A stretch of DNA of 54,439 bases from Sphingomonadaceae bacterium. GTDB taxonomy: Bacteria; Pseudomonadota; Alphaproteobacteria; Sphingomonadales; Sphingomonadaceae. The stretch is taken from positions 1-54,439 of the forward strand of contig JANYFA010000035.1 of assembly GCA_025362895.1 (NCBI GenBank), read 5' to 3'. A program made the position numbers and the translations under genes. The notes beneath the pieces were generated by a model. It worked only from the letters and a program-made list of their open reading frames with translations, ran no database searches and was not told where the DNA came from. Within the stretch, counting starts at the first letter, position 1. Each line of letters begins with the position of its first letter. Positions 1 through 8,523 of the stretch are shown here, piece after piece.

Positions 1-447
1 CAACTCTTCGAGCGCCGAAGCTGTCTCCGCCGGATGCGCGAGGAGATCGGGGCGGTGGATCTGCCACAAGTCGATTCGCTCGGTGCCGAGGCGCTTGAGC
101 GAGGCGTCGACCGCCTGGGCGATGTAGCCCGGCGACGAATCGTAGGGCACCCCCATGCGGATACCGCCCTTCGATGCGAGCACCATCCGGTCGCGCAATT
201 CGGGGGCGTCGGCGAATACCCGGCCAAGCAGAACCTCGCTCGCGCCGAACGGCTCGTCATTGTCGGGGCCGTATATGTCGGCAGTATCGAACAGGGTGAT
301 GCCCGCCGCAAACGCCGCCTCGACGCGGTCGCGGGCGGCCCGAACATCGTCACCGGCGAAGCGCCACATTCCCCATGCCAGGGGTGAGATGAGCATCCCG
401 GACTTGCCGAGTAGGCGGGGTTCAGGCGAGAGGATGATTTCGGTCAT
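1..447 (-). CDS. Aldo/keto reductase, N-terminal part (cut by the window edge)
   Basis: The first 149 codons of an aldo/keto reductase are read on the minus strand; the C-terminal half lies outside the window. I see the AKR tetrad in order: Asp54 and Tyr59 in LFDTADIYG, Lys93 in VLASKGG and His131 in QIHRPD. The family reduces aldehydes, ketones or sugars with NAD(P)H in the cytoplasm on a TIM barrel. The chosen ATG at 447 gives a normal AKR beginning. The gene is divergent from the Gfo/Idh/MocA oxidoreductase with only 38 bp between the starts, so they probably share a promoter region. Together with the TonB receptor and hexuronate-type permease next door, a role in sugar or sugar-acid catabolism is likely. 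The substrate cannot be read from the sequence. Confidence 0.85.
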   Translation of the reverse strand, partial: MTEIILSPEPRLLGKSGMLISPLAWGMWRFAGDDVRAARDRVEAAFAAGITLFDTADIYGPDNDEPFGASEVLLGRVFADAPELRDRMVLASKGGIRMGVPYDSSPGYIAQAVDASLKRLGTERIDLWQIHRPDLLAHPAETASALEEL

Positions 448-485
448 CGCGCATCTTTGGCACAAGGATAGAGACTTTGGGAGAT

Positions 486-1556
486 ATGATCCGCTGGGGC
501 GTCGTCGGCACCGGCATGATGGCGATCGAACACATCGCCAACCTTATGCTGACGCCCGGCAGCGTCATCACCGCTCTCGTCGACCCTGAGCCGGCCTCGA
601 TCGCCCGCGCCCGGGCCGCAGTCCGTGGTGATGTCCGGGTCTTCGAGTCGCCCGCCGCCCTCGCCTCGAGCGGCACCGTCGATGCCGTCCTCGTCGCGTC
701 GCCGAACTTCACCCATCACGATGTGCTTCAGCCGCTTCTCGATGCGCGCCTCAACATCCTGTGCGAAAAGCCCCTCGCGACGACGCTGGCCGACGCTCGC
801 GACATCGCAGCGCGCGTCGCGGGCTACGACAAGGTGTTCTGGACCGGCATGGAATATCGTTTCATGCCCCCGGCAGCGGCGTTCATCACGCAGGTTCATG
901 GCGGCAAGGTCGGGCAGATCAAGATGCTATCGATCCGCGAGCATCGCTTCCCGTTCCTCGTCAAGGTCGGCGACTGGAACCGGTTCAACGCCAATACCGG
1001 CGGCACTATGGTCGAGAAATGCTGCCACTTCTTCGATTTGATGCGCGTCATCGTCGATAGTGAACCGGTCCGAGTGTTCTGCAGCGGCGGCGTCGACGTC
1101 AACCACGCCGACGAACGTTACGGCGGGCGCGCGCCCGATATTATCGACAATAGCTTTACCACCGTCGATTTCGCCAACGGCGTTCGCGCGCTCCTGGACC
1201 TGTCGATGTTCGCCGACGGTGCGGAGAACCAGGAGGAGATCGTCGCGGTCGGCGACAAGGCGCGGCTCGACGTGCTGATCCCGGCGGGCGACCTCGTGTT
1301 CCATCCGCGTGTCGGCTTCCGCAACCCCAAGCAGGTCGAGCGCACCCACGTCGCGGTCGACCCCGCCGCCCTCGCCGCCGGACAGCATCATGGCGCGACG
1401 TTCTACCAACACGCCGCCTTCGCCGCCGCCGTTCGTGGTGACGGGCCGGTGGTGGTCACCGCCGACGACGGCCTGCGCGCGGTGGCGATGGGGCTGGCAG
1501 CGGAAACGAGCGCGCGCGAGCAGCGGGTCGTGGCGATGAGCGAATTGGGGTTGTAA
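486..1556 (+). CDS. Gfo/Idh/MocA family NAD(P)-dependent oxidoreductase
   Basis: A 356-residue protein of the usual family length. The N-terminal Rossmann fold shows GVVGTGMMA (GxGxxA) within the first 15 residues, and EKPLATT in the middle is the family's EKP motif with the catalytic-region lysine. The C-terminal half is the alpha/beta substrate domain. The family oxidises or reduces sugars, inositols and sugar acids with NAD(P). An upstream in-frame TTG at 477 exists, but the ATG at 486 lies directly before the Rossmann strand and has GGGAG just upstream, although closely spaced. Neighbours are an aldo/keto reductase, a TonB receptor and an MFS permease, so I infer a cytoplasmic step in use of an imported saccharide. 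Exact substrate unknown. Confidence 0.88.
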   Translation: MIRWGVVGTGMMAIEHIANLMLTPGSVITALVDPEPASIARARAAVRGDVRVFESPAALASSGTVDAVLVASPNFTHHDVLQPLLDARLNILCEKPLATTLADARDIAARVAGYDKVFWTGMEYRFMPPAAAFITQVHGGKVGQIKMLSIREHRFPFLVKVGDWNRFNANTGGTMVEKCCHFFDLMRVIVDSEPVRVFCSGGVDVNHADERYGGRAPDIIDNSFTTVDFANGVRALLDLSMFADGAENQEEIVAVGDKARLDVLIPAGDLVFHPRVGFRNPKQVERTHVAVDPAALAAGQHHGATFYQHAAFAAAVRGDGPVVVTADDGLRAVAMGLAAETSAREQRVVAMSELGL

Positions 1557-1569
1557 CAACCCTCTCTAA

Positions 1570-1595
1570 GTCATGCTGGGGCAGGTCGGCATGAC
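1570..1595 (+). terminator. Hairpin after the Gfo/Idh/MocA gene
   Basis: A perfect 7-bp inverted repeat, GTCATGC and GCATGAC, with a 12-nt loop lies 14 bp after the oxidoreductase stop codon. A second small dyad (CCCAA-AC-TTGGG) follows. There is no clear T tract, so this may stabilise the mRNA end rather than act as a classical terminator. Confidence 0.4.
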
Positions 1596-1756
1596 GTCCC
1601 AAACTTGGGTGTGACACTTTAGCGACACGCTCGCCCTGAAGATTGGCTTTCCCGCCACAGCGAATTGCTTTCGCGGCGGCTTCGGGCCATTGCGCCCCAC
1701 GAACGGTCAGTTTGGCAAGGCGCTCGCCCAGCCGCCGATCATGGGGAGGATCACCA

Positions 1757-4165
1757 ATGTCGCTACGCCCGCTGCTGCTTGCCGGAACGATGCTGTTCGC
1801 CACGCCGACGTTTGCCCAGACCCCGCCCGTCGTGCTGGCGACTGCCGACGACGCCCCCGCCGACATCGTCGTCACCGCGCAGAAGCGGTCGGAGAGGCTG
1901 CAGGACGTGCCGCTCGCGGTTTCGGTTGTCAGCGGCGACACTCTCGCGGCGCAGGGCAAGGTCAGCCTCGAAGGCGCACAATATCTTGTTCCCTCGCTTA
2001 ACTTTTTGAAGTCAGGGACGACGCTCAACCAGTCGCTGTTCCTGCGCGGCGTCGGCACCGCGACCTTCTCGATCGCCGGTGAGCCGTCGGTATCGACCGT
2101 TCTCGACGGCGTCGTCTTCAGCCGTGCCGGTGAGGCGTTCAGCGACCTCGTCGATATCGAGCGCCTCGAAGTCCTGCGTGGTCCGCAGGGAACGCTGTTC
2201 GGTAAAAACGCCAGCGCCGGCGTCATCAACATCGTCTCGAAGAAGCCCGGCAACACCCTTGGCGGGACGGTCGAAGGCGGTTTCTTCGGCGGCAAAGGCA
2301 ACGAATATCGTGCCCGCGCCGCGATCGACCTGCCACTCGGTGACAAGATTCGCAGCCGTCTGACCGGCTTTTACGACAAATATGACGGCAACATCTTCAA
2401 CGTCGCGCCGACGGTCAACCATCGCGTCAACGGCTTCAAGCACTACGGCTTCCGCGGCATCGTCGAGGGCGACGTCAACGAGGCGGTCAAGCTGACCTTC
2501 ATCGCCGATTACCACAAGAACAACGACGATTGCTGTGCCGAAGTGATCGCCGGCGTCCCGTTGCTCGGTGTCGGTGTCGTCAACACGACCAACCTTGCGA
2601 CCCTGCAGACGGTGCTGCCGCCGTTGCTCGGCAAGGACACGCGGTCGGTCAATCAGAACCGCGTCACCCACACGAACGAAACGGGCTATGGCTTTTCGCT
2701 TCAGGCCGACGTCGATGCCGGACCGGTGACGTTCACGTCGATTACGGCGTATCGTAACTACAAGAACACCGAAATCCGCGACGGCGATTTCCTGCCGCAG
2801 GCATATATCGGCTTCAATCAGCTCCACGATTTTGGCCCGCAAACGGGTGAGACTTATAGTCAGGAACTCCGTCTGACGTCGCCTTCGAAGGGGTTCTTTA
2901 CATACGTTGCCGGCTTCTACTTCTCGAACGCCAAGTCGGAGCGCATCTTTACGCGCGCCGACCAGGTCTGCACGCTCGCCGCCGGTGCGGTGCTGCCAAC
3001 GGGCGTCTTCACGCCGTGCACCAGCCCGCTGGCGAACCCCTCGACGTTCCCGACCGGTACCGCCGACTTCGGGTCGAACTTTCGTAACATTGCGCTGTTC
3101 GGCCAGGGTACCATGCATCTGACGCCGCGCTTCCGGCTGATCGGCGGCCTCCGCTTCTCGGTCGACCAACTGGATGTGTTCCACAGCCGCGTCACAACCC
3201 TCGCGGGTCCGGGCATCAACCCGAATTTCGATTCGGGCGTTTACAATAACGGTCTGACGGGGCCGAACGGCGCAGGCGTCACGGTGTTCATCCCCGGTCC
3301 GTCGAACGGTGTCCCGTTCCGCGGGCGAGCAAAGAACACGAACTTCTCCGGCAAGGCGGGCGTACAGTTCGATCTCGCCGATACGAGCGTCGCTTATGCC
3401 ACCTACTCGCGAGGCTATAAGGGACCGGCGTTCAACACCTTCTTCAATCTGACCGCGAGCGGGACGAACGTCATCGCGCCGGAAACGAGCGACGCTTATG
3501 AAGCGGGCCTGAAGAACACGTTCTTCGACAACAAGCTGACCCTCAACCTGGCGGCTTATTACGCCAAGTATCACAACTTCCAGGCGAACAATCCCGATGT
3601 TGCCGGTGGCGTCGTCGTCAGCCGCTTCACCAACGCCGGTGAAATCTCGACCCGCGGTGCCGAGATCGACGTGCTTTACCGGCCGGTGCGCGACCTCAGC
3701 TTCTCGGGTGGCATCGCGTACACCGATGCCCATGTCGATCAGTTCCGCGCGCCGCCCGTCCTGCCGGGGCAGCCGTTGCCGGCGTTCATCCCGTCGGGGA
3801 CTTCGCTTGGCTTCGCACCGAAATGGAAGGGTGACCTCGGTATAGACTATCGTATCCGCACAGGCGGGTCGGTCGATATCCGCGTCGGGGCACAGGGATC
3901 GTATCAGTCGAGCGAACTTTCGATCTTCGATCCCAGTCCGATCCTGCGCTCGGCCGGCACGATCGGTGCCTATGGCCTGATCAACCTGACCGCCGCAGTC
4001 GTCGATGTGAAGGACCGTTTCACTATTACCGGCACCGTCCGCAACGTCGCCAACCAGCACTTCGCGGCCGCGATTGCCAACGGCGGCCCGCTGGGATCGT
4101 ATCGCTACCAAATCCCGCGTGATGCCGATCGCTATTACGGCATCACGGGCAAATTCAACTTCTAA
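1757..4165 (+). CDS. TonB-dependent receptor (DIVVTAQKR-plug type)
   Basis: An 802-residue outer-membrane receptor that moves a bulky ligand inward using TonB energy. The start at 1757 has a strong GGGGAGGA six bases upstream and opens with a signal peptide ending in FAQ; an earlier in-frame start at 1643 would bury that signal. After the signal comes a plug with DIVVTAQKRSE and VPLAVSV, and LRGPQGTLFGKNASAG, which is typical of the sphingomonad sub-family; the rest is the 22-stranded barrel ending in aromatic KFNF. It sits between a Gfo/Idh/MocA oxidoreductase and a hexuronate-type permease, so a glycan, glycoside or sugar acid is the probable ligand. This is inference from context only. Confidence 0.92.
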   Translation: MSLRPLLLAGTMLFATPTFAQTPPVVLATADDAPADIVVTAQKRSERLQDVPLAVSVVSGDTLAAQGKVSLEGAQYLVPSLNFLKSGTTLNQSLFLRGVGTATFSIAGEPSVSTVLDGVVFSRAGEAFSDLVDIERLEVLRGPQGTLFGKNASAGVINIVSKKPGNTLGGTVEGGFFGGKGNEYRARAAIDLPLGDKIRSRLTGFYDKYDGNIFNVAPTVNHRVNGFKHYGFRGIVEGDVNEAVKLTFIADYHKNNDDCCAEVIAGVPLLGVGVVNTTNLATLQTVLPPLLGKDTRSVNQNRVTHTNETGYGFSLQADVDAGPVTFTSITAYRNYKNTEIRDGDFLPQAYIGFNQLHDFGPQTGETYSQELRLTSPSKGFFTYVAGFYFSNAKSERIFTRADQVCTLAAGAVLPTGVFTPCTSPLANPSTFPTGTADFGSNFRNIALFGQGTMHLTPRFRLIGGLRFSVDQLDVFHSRVTTLAGPGINPNFDSGVYNNGLTGPNGAGVTVFIPGPSNGVPFRGRAKNTNFSGKAGVQFDLADTSVAYATYSRGYKGPAFNTFFNLTASGTNVIAPETSDAYEAGLKNTFFDNKLTLNLAAYYAKYHNFQANNPDVAGGVVVSRFTNAGEISTRGAEIDVLYRPVRDLSFSGGIAYTDAHVDQFRAPPVLPGQPLPAFIPSGTSLGFAPKWKGDLGIDYRIRTGGSVDIRVGAQGSYQSSELSIFDPSPILRSAGTIGAYGLINLTAAVVDVKDRFTITGTVRNVANQHFAAAIANGGPLGSYRYQIPRDADRYYGITGKFNF

Positions 4166-4181
4166 TCCGATACGCTTTCCC

Positions 4182-4199
4182 TCCCCCCGAAAGGGGGGG
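4182..4199. terminator. Hairpin between convergent TonB receptor and MFS genes
   Basis: Six C, the tetraloop GAAA, then seven G form a very stable stem-loop in the 40-bp gap between two convergent genes. It probably ends transcription from both sides, although no T tract follows. Confidence 0.55.
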
Positions 4200-4205
4200 A
4201 TGGAT

Positions 4206-5417
4206 TCAGGCGTGCTCCGCCCTAATCACCGGCACGCACAGCTGGATCCACGCCAGCGCGACCAGGTACGCACCGGCAACGATACCCAGCATCGGCCAAT
4301 AACCATGTCCATGAGCTAAGCTCCAGCCGGCAAAGGCGATCATTGCCGCCCCCGACAGATTGCCCGCGACCGCGCCGACACCGACGACCGTCGCAACCCG
4401 CGCGACCGGCACCGCATCCGCCGCTAGGCCGAAGACGTTGGTCGAAAAGCCCTGATGCGCGAACAGCCCGATGCCGATGATAACCGCCGCCATCCACGGC
4501 CCCGGCGCGACAATCGCCAACGGTAGCGGCAAGATCAACAGCGCGTAGAACAGCATCGACGTCTTGCGTGCGCGATTCATGTTCCAGCCGCGCGCAAGAA
4601 GTGCGGGAAAGACAAGCCCAGAGGATAGCGCCCCCGCAGCGGCAAAACTGTACGCCAGCGCGGTCGGGCCGCCGAGGGTGCTCTGCGTCATGTGAAACAC
4701 TTTTGCGAAGAAGTCGGGGAGGAAGAATAACAGGAAGAACCAGCCGAGATCGCTGAACAGCTTCGCCCCAACGATCGCCCATGTCCGCCGGTCGGCGAAG
4801 AGCGCGGTCCAATCTGTTGGCGCGCGCGCGTCAGGCTCAGGTCCGTCGATCGGAACCAGCCCGCGCGTCCCGGCGATCCAGGCGATTACCCAGATGAACC
4901 CCAACCCCCCGGTGACGATGAACGCCGCCCGCCAGCCAAAAGCGAGCGCGAACGGCGGGATCAGCAACGGCGTGACGATAGCGCCGATATTGGGCGCGGT
5001 GTTGCCCAGCCCCAGAGCAAACGATCGCTGCTCGACGGGTAAATACGTCGCCGCTGATTTCACCGCCGCCGGCGTGCCTACCGTTTCGGCGGCGGCGAGA
5101 ACGACACGCGCGGCGATGAACTGGCTGACCGTCGCGGCGAAGGCGTGGGCGATGCCCGCCGCGCTCCACACGCCGACTCCCCAACCGAGCGCGCGGCGCA
5201 CCCCGACGCGGTCGACGAACCAGCCGATGAAGGCATAGGTGACCGCCGCCGTGACCTGGAACGCGGTGCCAATCTTCGCGAAATCGGTATCGCTCCACCC
5301 GAACCGCGCCTCCAGCGTCGGCTTGAGCAGTGCCAGCACCTGACGATCGACATAGTTCAGCGCAATCGCGACGAATAACAGCGCGATCAGCAGCGAGCGG
5401 CGCCGTGCAGCGTCCAT
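4206..5417 (-). CDS. MFS transporter, ACS/hexuronate-permease type
   Basis: A 403-residue inner-membrane carrier with about 12 hydrophobic segments. The N-terminal LNYVDRQVLALLKP is the hallmark of the anion:cation symporter (ACS) branch, which includes ExuT-type hexuronate and galactonate permeases. The loop between helices 2 and 3 has the MFS signature DRVGVRRALG. The protein probably imports a sugar acid or other organic anion with protons. It is convergent with the TonB receptor (hairpin between them) and divergent from the binding-protein gene at 5515. Linkage with oxidoreductases and a TonB receptor supports a saccharide-uptake role; the substrate is inferred. Confidence 0.85.
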   Translation of the reverse strand: MDAARRRSLLIALLFVAIALNYVDRQVLALLKPTLEARFGWSDTDFAKIGTAFQVTAAVTYAFIGWFVDRVGVRRALGWGVGVWSAAGIAHAFAATVSQFIAARVVLAAAETVGTPAAVKSAATYLPVEQRSFALGLGNTAPNIGAIVTPLLIPPFALAFGWRAAFIVTGGLGFIWVIAWIAGTRGLVPIDGPEPDARAPTDWTALFADRRTWAIVGAKLFSDLGWFFLLFFLPDFFAKVFHMTQSTLGGPTALAYSFAAAGALSSGLVFPALLARGWNMNRARKTSMLFYALLILPLPLAIVAPGPWMAAVIIGIGLFAHQGFSTNVFGLAADAVPVARVATVVGVGAVAGNLSGAAMIAFAGWSLAHGHGYWPMLGIVAGAYLVALAWIQLCVPVIRAEHA

Positions 5418-5514
5418 ATCCTGTCCCCCAATTCGCGATGACAGTGGCGGCGGCGCGGCAGGCGGTCAATCGGGCGGGGGTTCGCGGACGCACGCGGGTA
5501 GGTTAGGATCATAT

Positions 5515-6438
5515 ATGGTCACACGCCGCTCCTTGCTCGTCGCCGCCGCTGCGCTCCCGTTCGCCGGCTGCGAGCGCCAGCCAGAGCTGCGGATCGGCTA
5601 CCAAACCAACGGACTTCTCCTCGCCGCCAAGGGGCGCGGCTCGGTCGAGGCGGCGCTCGTCGGACGCGCCACGGTGACATGGCGCGACTTTCCCTCCGGG
5701 CCGCCGCTGCTCGAAGCGATGAGCCTCGGTGACATCGATCTCGGCGGCGCGGGCGACACCCCGCCGATCGCCGCGCAGGCGGCAGGTGCACGCGTCGTTT
5801 ATGTTGCCGCACAGCCAGTCAGCGGCAGCGCGGCCGCGATCATCGTACCCAAGGGATCGTCGCGGCGCACCGCCGCCGATCTAAAGGGGGCAAAGCTCGC
5901 CTACACTCGCGCATCGTCGGCAGAGCTGTTTGTCCGTGCGGCATTGGCGACGGCCGGGCTTGATACGGCAGACATCGCGCCCGTTAATCTGACACCGACC
6001 CAAGCCGCAACCGCGTTTGCCGCGGGGGCGGTCGATGCGTGGGCGATCTGGGACCCGTTTTTAGCGCACGCGGAGGTGGAGCTCGGAGCGCGTGCGATCG
6101 TGGGAGGGCTCGGTCTGGCGCGCAGCACATCGTTCATCCTGGCGAACGCGGGCACCGTCACGGCGCACCCCGATCTGGTCGTCGCAGCGCTTGATACGCT
6201 CGCCGCGACCGCAGATTGGGCAGCGGCGCACCGCGACGCGCTGGGGCCGCTCATCGCCCGCGTAGGGAGCCTGTCCCCCGCCGTTGCCGCCCGGATCGCG
6301 GCGCGCCAGGATCTTGGCCTCATCAGGCTCAACCCGACGATCATCGCCGCGCAGCAGGGCATCGCCGACGCTCTCCACGCCGATGGCCAATTGCCGGCCG
6401 TCAACGTCGCCCGAGCGATGTGGCCCGGCTGGCATTGA
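5515..6438 (+). CDS. Orphan SsuA/TauA-like substrate-binding lipoprotein
   Basis: A 307-residue periplasmic binding protein of the aliphatic sulfonate/nitrate/taurine (SsuA, NMT1) type. It begins with a twin-arginine-like MVTRRSLL and a lipobox ending PFAGC at about residue 19, so it is probably an anchored lipoprotein. The pattern LEAMSLGDIDLGGAGDTPP, and later AVDAWAIWDPF, match the SsuA fold and ligand pocket region. Such proteins normally work with an SsuB ATPase and SsuC permease, but none is adjacent: upstream is a divergent MFS gene, downstream an esterase. It may therefore use transporter parts encoded elsewhere. The ligand is not determinable; sulfonate is the family default. Confidence 0.82.
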   Translation: MVTRRSLLVAAAALPFAGCERQPELRIGYQTNGLLLAAKGRGSVEAALVGRATVTWRDFPSGPPLLEAMSLGDIDLGGAGDTPPIAAQAAGARVVYVAAQPVSGSAAAIIVPKGSSRRTAADLKGAKLAYTRASSAELFVRAALATAGLDTADIAPVNLTPTQAATAFAAGAVDAWAIWDPFLAHAEVELGARAIVGGLGLARSTSFILANAGTVTAHPDLVVAALDTLAATADWAAAHRDALGPLIARVGSLSPAVAARIAARQDLGLIRLNPTIIAAQQGIADALHADGQLPAVNVARAMWPGWH

Positions 6439-6506
6439 TGCCCTTCCAGCATCGCAAGGCGTCAGATAATTTGATCGCTGAGGTCACCAAAGTCGGGTTC
6501 GCGCAT

Positions 6507-6525
6507 TATGTTGCATCGCAACATA
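6507..6525. promoter_or_regulatory. Perfect palindrome upstream of the PHB-depolymerase-like gene
   Basis: The sequence TATGTTGC-ATC-GCAACATA is a perfect 8-bp inverted repeat with a 3-bp centre, 12 bp before the esterase start codon. Its core TTGC-N3-GCAA resembles the TGC-N3-GCA sites bound by the polyhydroxyalkanoate regulator PhaR in alphaproteobacteria. I infer an operator. A related copy lies at 36968-36984. Confidence 0.5.
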
Positions 6526-6537
6526 GATTGGACTGCC

Positions 6538-7659
6538 ATGTCTCGCCCCTCTGCCGCGACCTTGCGGCGCCCTGTACGGCGCCCCGTCATCGCTGATCCC
6601 CTCGTCGAGACGACGGTGCCATTCGCTAACCCTGGCGGGTTGCGGATGTTGACATTCGTCCCCGACCGATTGGCTCCCGGGGCGCCGCTCGTCGTTGTCC
6701 TTCACGGCTGCACGCAGACCGCCGGCGGTTACGACCTCGCTGCCGGTTGGTCGGCGTTGGCTACTACGCACGGCTTCGCTTTGCTCTATCCCGAGCAAAT
6801 GCGTGCCAACAACGCCAACGGCTGCTTCAACTGGTTCGAGGTGGGCGATACGCGGCGCGGCGTCGGCGAGGTCGCGTCGATCGCGGCGGCCGTGAAGGCA
6901 GTGGTCGGCCACCACAAACTCGACCCCAACCGGGTGTTCGTGACCGGCCTGTCGGCGGGTGGGGCGATGGCCAATTCCTGCCTCGCCGCCTATCCGGACG
7001 TTTTCGCCGGGGGGGCGGTGATCGCCGGGCTGCCAGCCGGTGCAGCGTCAGGGATGGGCGAAGCCTTCGCGGCGATGTCAAACCCCACCGCGCTGAGCAG
7101 CAGCGCACTCGGTGACAGGGTGCGCGCGGCATCGACCTTCGACGGGCCATGGCCGGTCGTCACTGTGTGGCACGGCAGCGCCGATCGGACCGTCAACCCC
7201 GGCAATGGTATCGCCACCGCCGAGCAATGGGCCGACGTCCACGGTGCCGTGGCAGTATCCGGCGAAGATCATACGGTCTGGCGCAACGCTGCGGGCGTCG
7301 CTGTCGTCGAATTCGTCGAGGTCGAGGGCATGGGTCACGGCACCCCGATCGACAGCCGCAACGGCGGTACGCCGGCGCCGTTTATGCTCGACGTCGGTAT
7401 CGGGTCGAGCGCGCGTATCATTGCCTTCTGGGGCATTGCGGAGAGCGTCGTTAGACCGCAACAATCAGCGACGCCGTCACCACCGGATGACAAACCGACC
7501 ACCGGACCGCGTCGCAGCCTCAGTGGACGGGTCGACGTCGGCAAGGTCATCGCCGATGCGCTGCGGGCCGCAGGCATCCATTTTCGCGGCCGGATCGATC
7601 GCATCGTGCAGTTCAACCGCCTGACCGTCCGCTACCTTTTCCTGGTCGGCGTCCATTGA
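6538..7659 (+). CDS. PHB depolymerase family esterase (LpqC-like alpha/beta hydrolase)
   Basis: A 373-residue serine hydrolase. LHGCTQTAGGYD gives the oxyanion-hole region, GLSAGG is the nucleophile elbow with the catalytic Ser, WHGSADRTV carries the likely Asp, and GMGHGTPID the His: the complete triad of the PHB depolymerase (esterase_phb) family. No convincing signal peptide is present. I chose ATG 6538 rather than ATG 6508 because 6508 lies inside a perfect palindrome that looks like an operator. The C-terminal 60 residues beyond the hydrolase core are of unknown role. The family cleaves short-chain hydroxyalkanoate or other esters; true PHB activity is not proven. The next gene starts on its stop codon, so translation is probably coupled. 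Confidence 0.85.
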   Translation: MSRPSAATLRRPVRRPVIADPLVETTVPFANPGGLRMLTFVPDRLAPGAPLVVVLHGCTQTAGGYDLAAGWSALATTHGFALLYPEQMRANNANGCFNWFEVGDTRRGVGEVASIAAAVKAVVGHHKLDPNRVFVTGLSAGGAMANSCLAAYPDVFAGGAVIAGLPAGAASGMGEAFAAMSNPTALSSSALGDRVRAASTFDGPWPVVTVWHGSADRTVNPGNGIATAEQWADVHGAVAVSGEDHTVWRNAAGVAVVEFVEVEGMGHGTPIDSRNGGTPAPFMLDVGIGSSARIIAFWGIAESVVRPQQSATPSPPDDKPTTGPRRSLSGRVDVGKVIADALRAAGIHFRGRIDRIVQFNRLTVRYLFLVGVH

Positions 7660-8492
7660 CCTTCGATCGCTTCATTGCCGTCGATTGGACCGGAGCTGTA
7701 GGTGAACGCCATCGCGCGATCGCCGTCGCCGAATGCGACGCTGGCGACGGCGCGCCTGCGCTCGTTCGCCCGGGCCACCGCTGGTCACGCAGCGAGGTGT
7801 TTGCGTGGGTCGAAGCAATTGCTGCGCGCGGTGAGCGGGCACTGATCGGCTTCGACTTCTCGTTCAGCCTGCCGTTCAGCGACGCCGACGGCTTCTTTCC
7901 CGGCGACGCCAGCCCGGCTGACGCCGCTACGCTGTGGGTGGAGGTCGATCAGATTGCGGCTGCTGACCCGCACGACGCTGCCCACACCTATATCGCGCAC
8001 CGCCGCCAGCATTTCTGGCTTGGGGCGGCGGACGGGCCGAAGGCACCCCGCGCGCGGCTACGTGCCGTCGAGCAGGTGTGGGCGTCCAAGCGGCGGGGGA
8101 CGGCATCGTCAGTCTTCGCCCTCGTTGGGGCCGCTCAGTGCGGCAAGGCGAGCCTGTCCGGAATGCGACTGCTCGCGCGGACGCACATACCCGTGTGGCC
8201 GTTCGCTCCTGTTCCGACGACGGGGCCAGTAATCGTCGAAATCTATTGCCGCACCTTCGCCGCCGACGCCGGGGTACGGGGCAAGATCCGCGACCGGGTA
8301 ACGCTCGACGCTGCTCTCGCTCGCCTGGGCAGTGCGCCTGCCGCAGTCCCCGACGCGTTCGCCGACCACATCGGCGACGCGCTGATCTCCGCCGCTGGAA
8401 TGCGCATCGCGGCTGCCGATCGCACGACATGGACGCCCGCCGGGCTCGACGCGGTGCGGACGACCGAAGGCTGGACTTTCGGCGTGGCGTGA
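7656..8492 (+). CDS. Unknown protein, RNase H-like (DUF429-like) fold suspected
   Basis: A 278-residue soluble protein I cannot name firmly. It opens with FIAVDWTGA and continues with ALIGFDFSFSLPF at about residue 65; acidic residues after hydrophobic strands in this spacing resemble the RNase H-like fold of DUF429 proteins, whose function is unknown. The C-terminal FADHIGDALISAA would supply a later helix with an acidic residue. No ATG fits: the frame starts at a TTG that overlaps the esterase stop in TTGA, which indicates translational coupling. The gene leads into the crcB-rluC operon 31 bp downstream. Function remains open. Confidence 0.65.
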   Translation: MTFDRFIAVDWTGAVGERHRAIAVAECDAGDGAPALVRPGHRWSRSEVFAWVEAIAARGERALIGFDFSFSLPFSDADGFFPGDASPADAATLWVEVDQIAAADPHDAAHTYIAHRRQHFWLGAADGPKAPRARLRAVEQVWASKRRGTASSVFALVGAAQCGKASLSGMRLLARTHIPVWPFAPVPTTGPVIVEIYCRTFAADAGVRGKIRDRVTLDAALARLGSAPAAVPDAFADHIGDALISAAGMRIAAADRTTWTPAGLDAVRTTEGWTFGVA

Positions 8493-8523
8493 ACGGCCCG
8501 CCTCGGCTAGACAGTCGCCTCTG

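Noticed and set aside
2012-4111. Open frame of 699 codons antisense to the TonB receptor
   Set aside because: It lies wholly within a convincing receptor gene, has arginine- and aspartate-rich low-sense sequence and no domain pattern. Long antisense frames are expected at this GC content.
8493-8523. Possible fluoride riboswitch before crcB
   Set aside because: Only 31 bp separate crcB from the upstream gene and no riboswitch core is visible.
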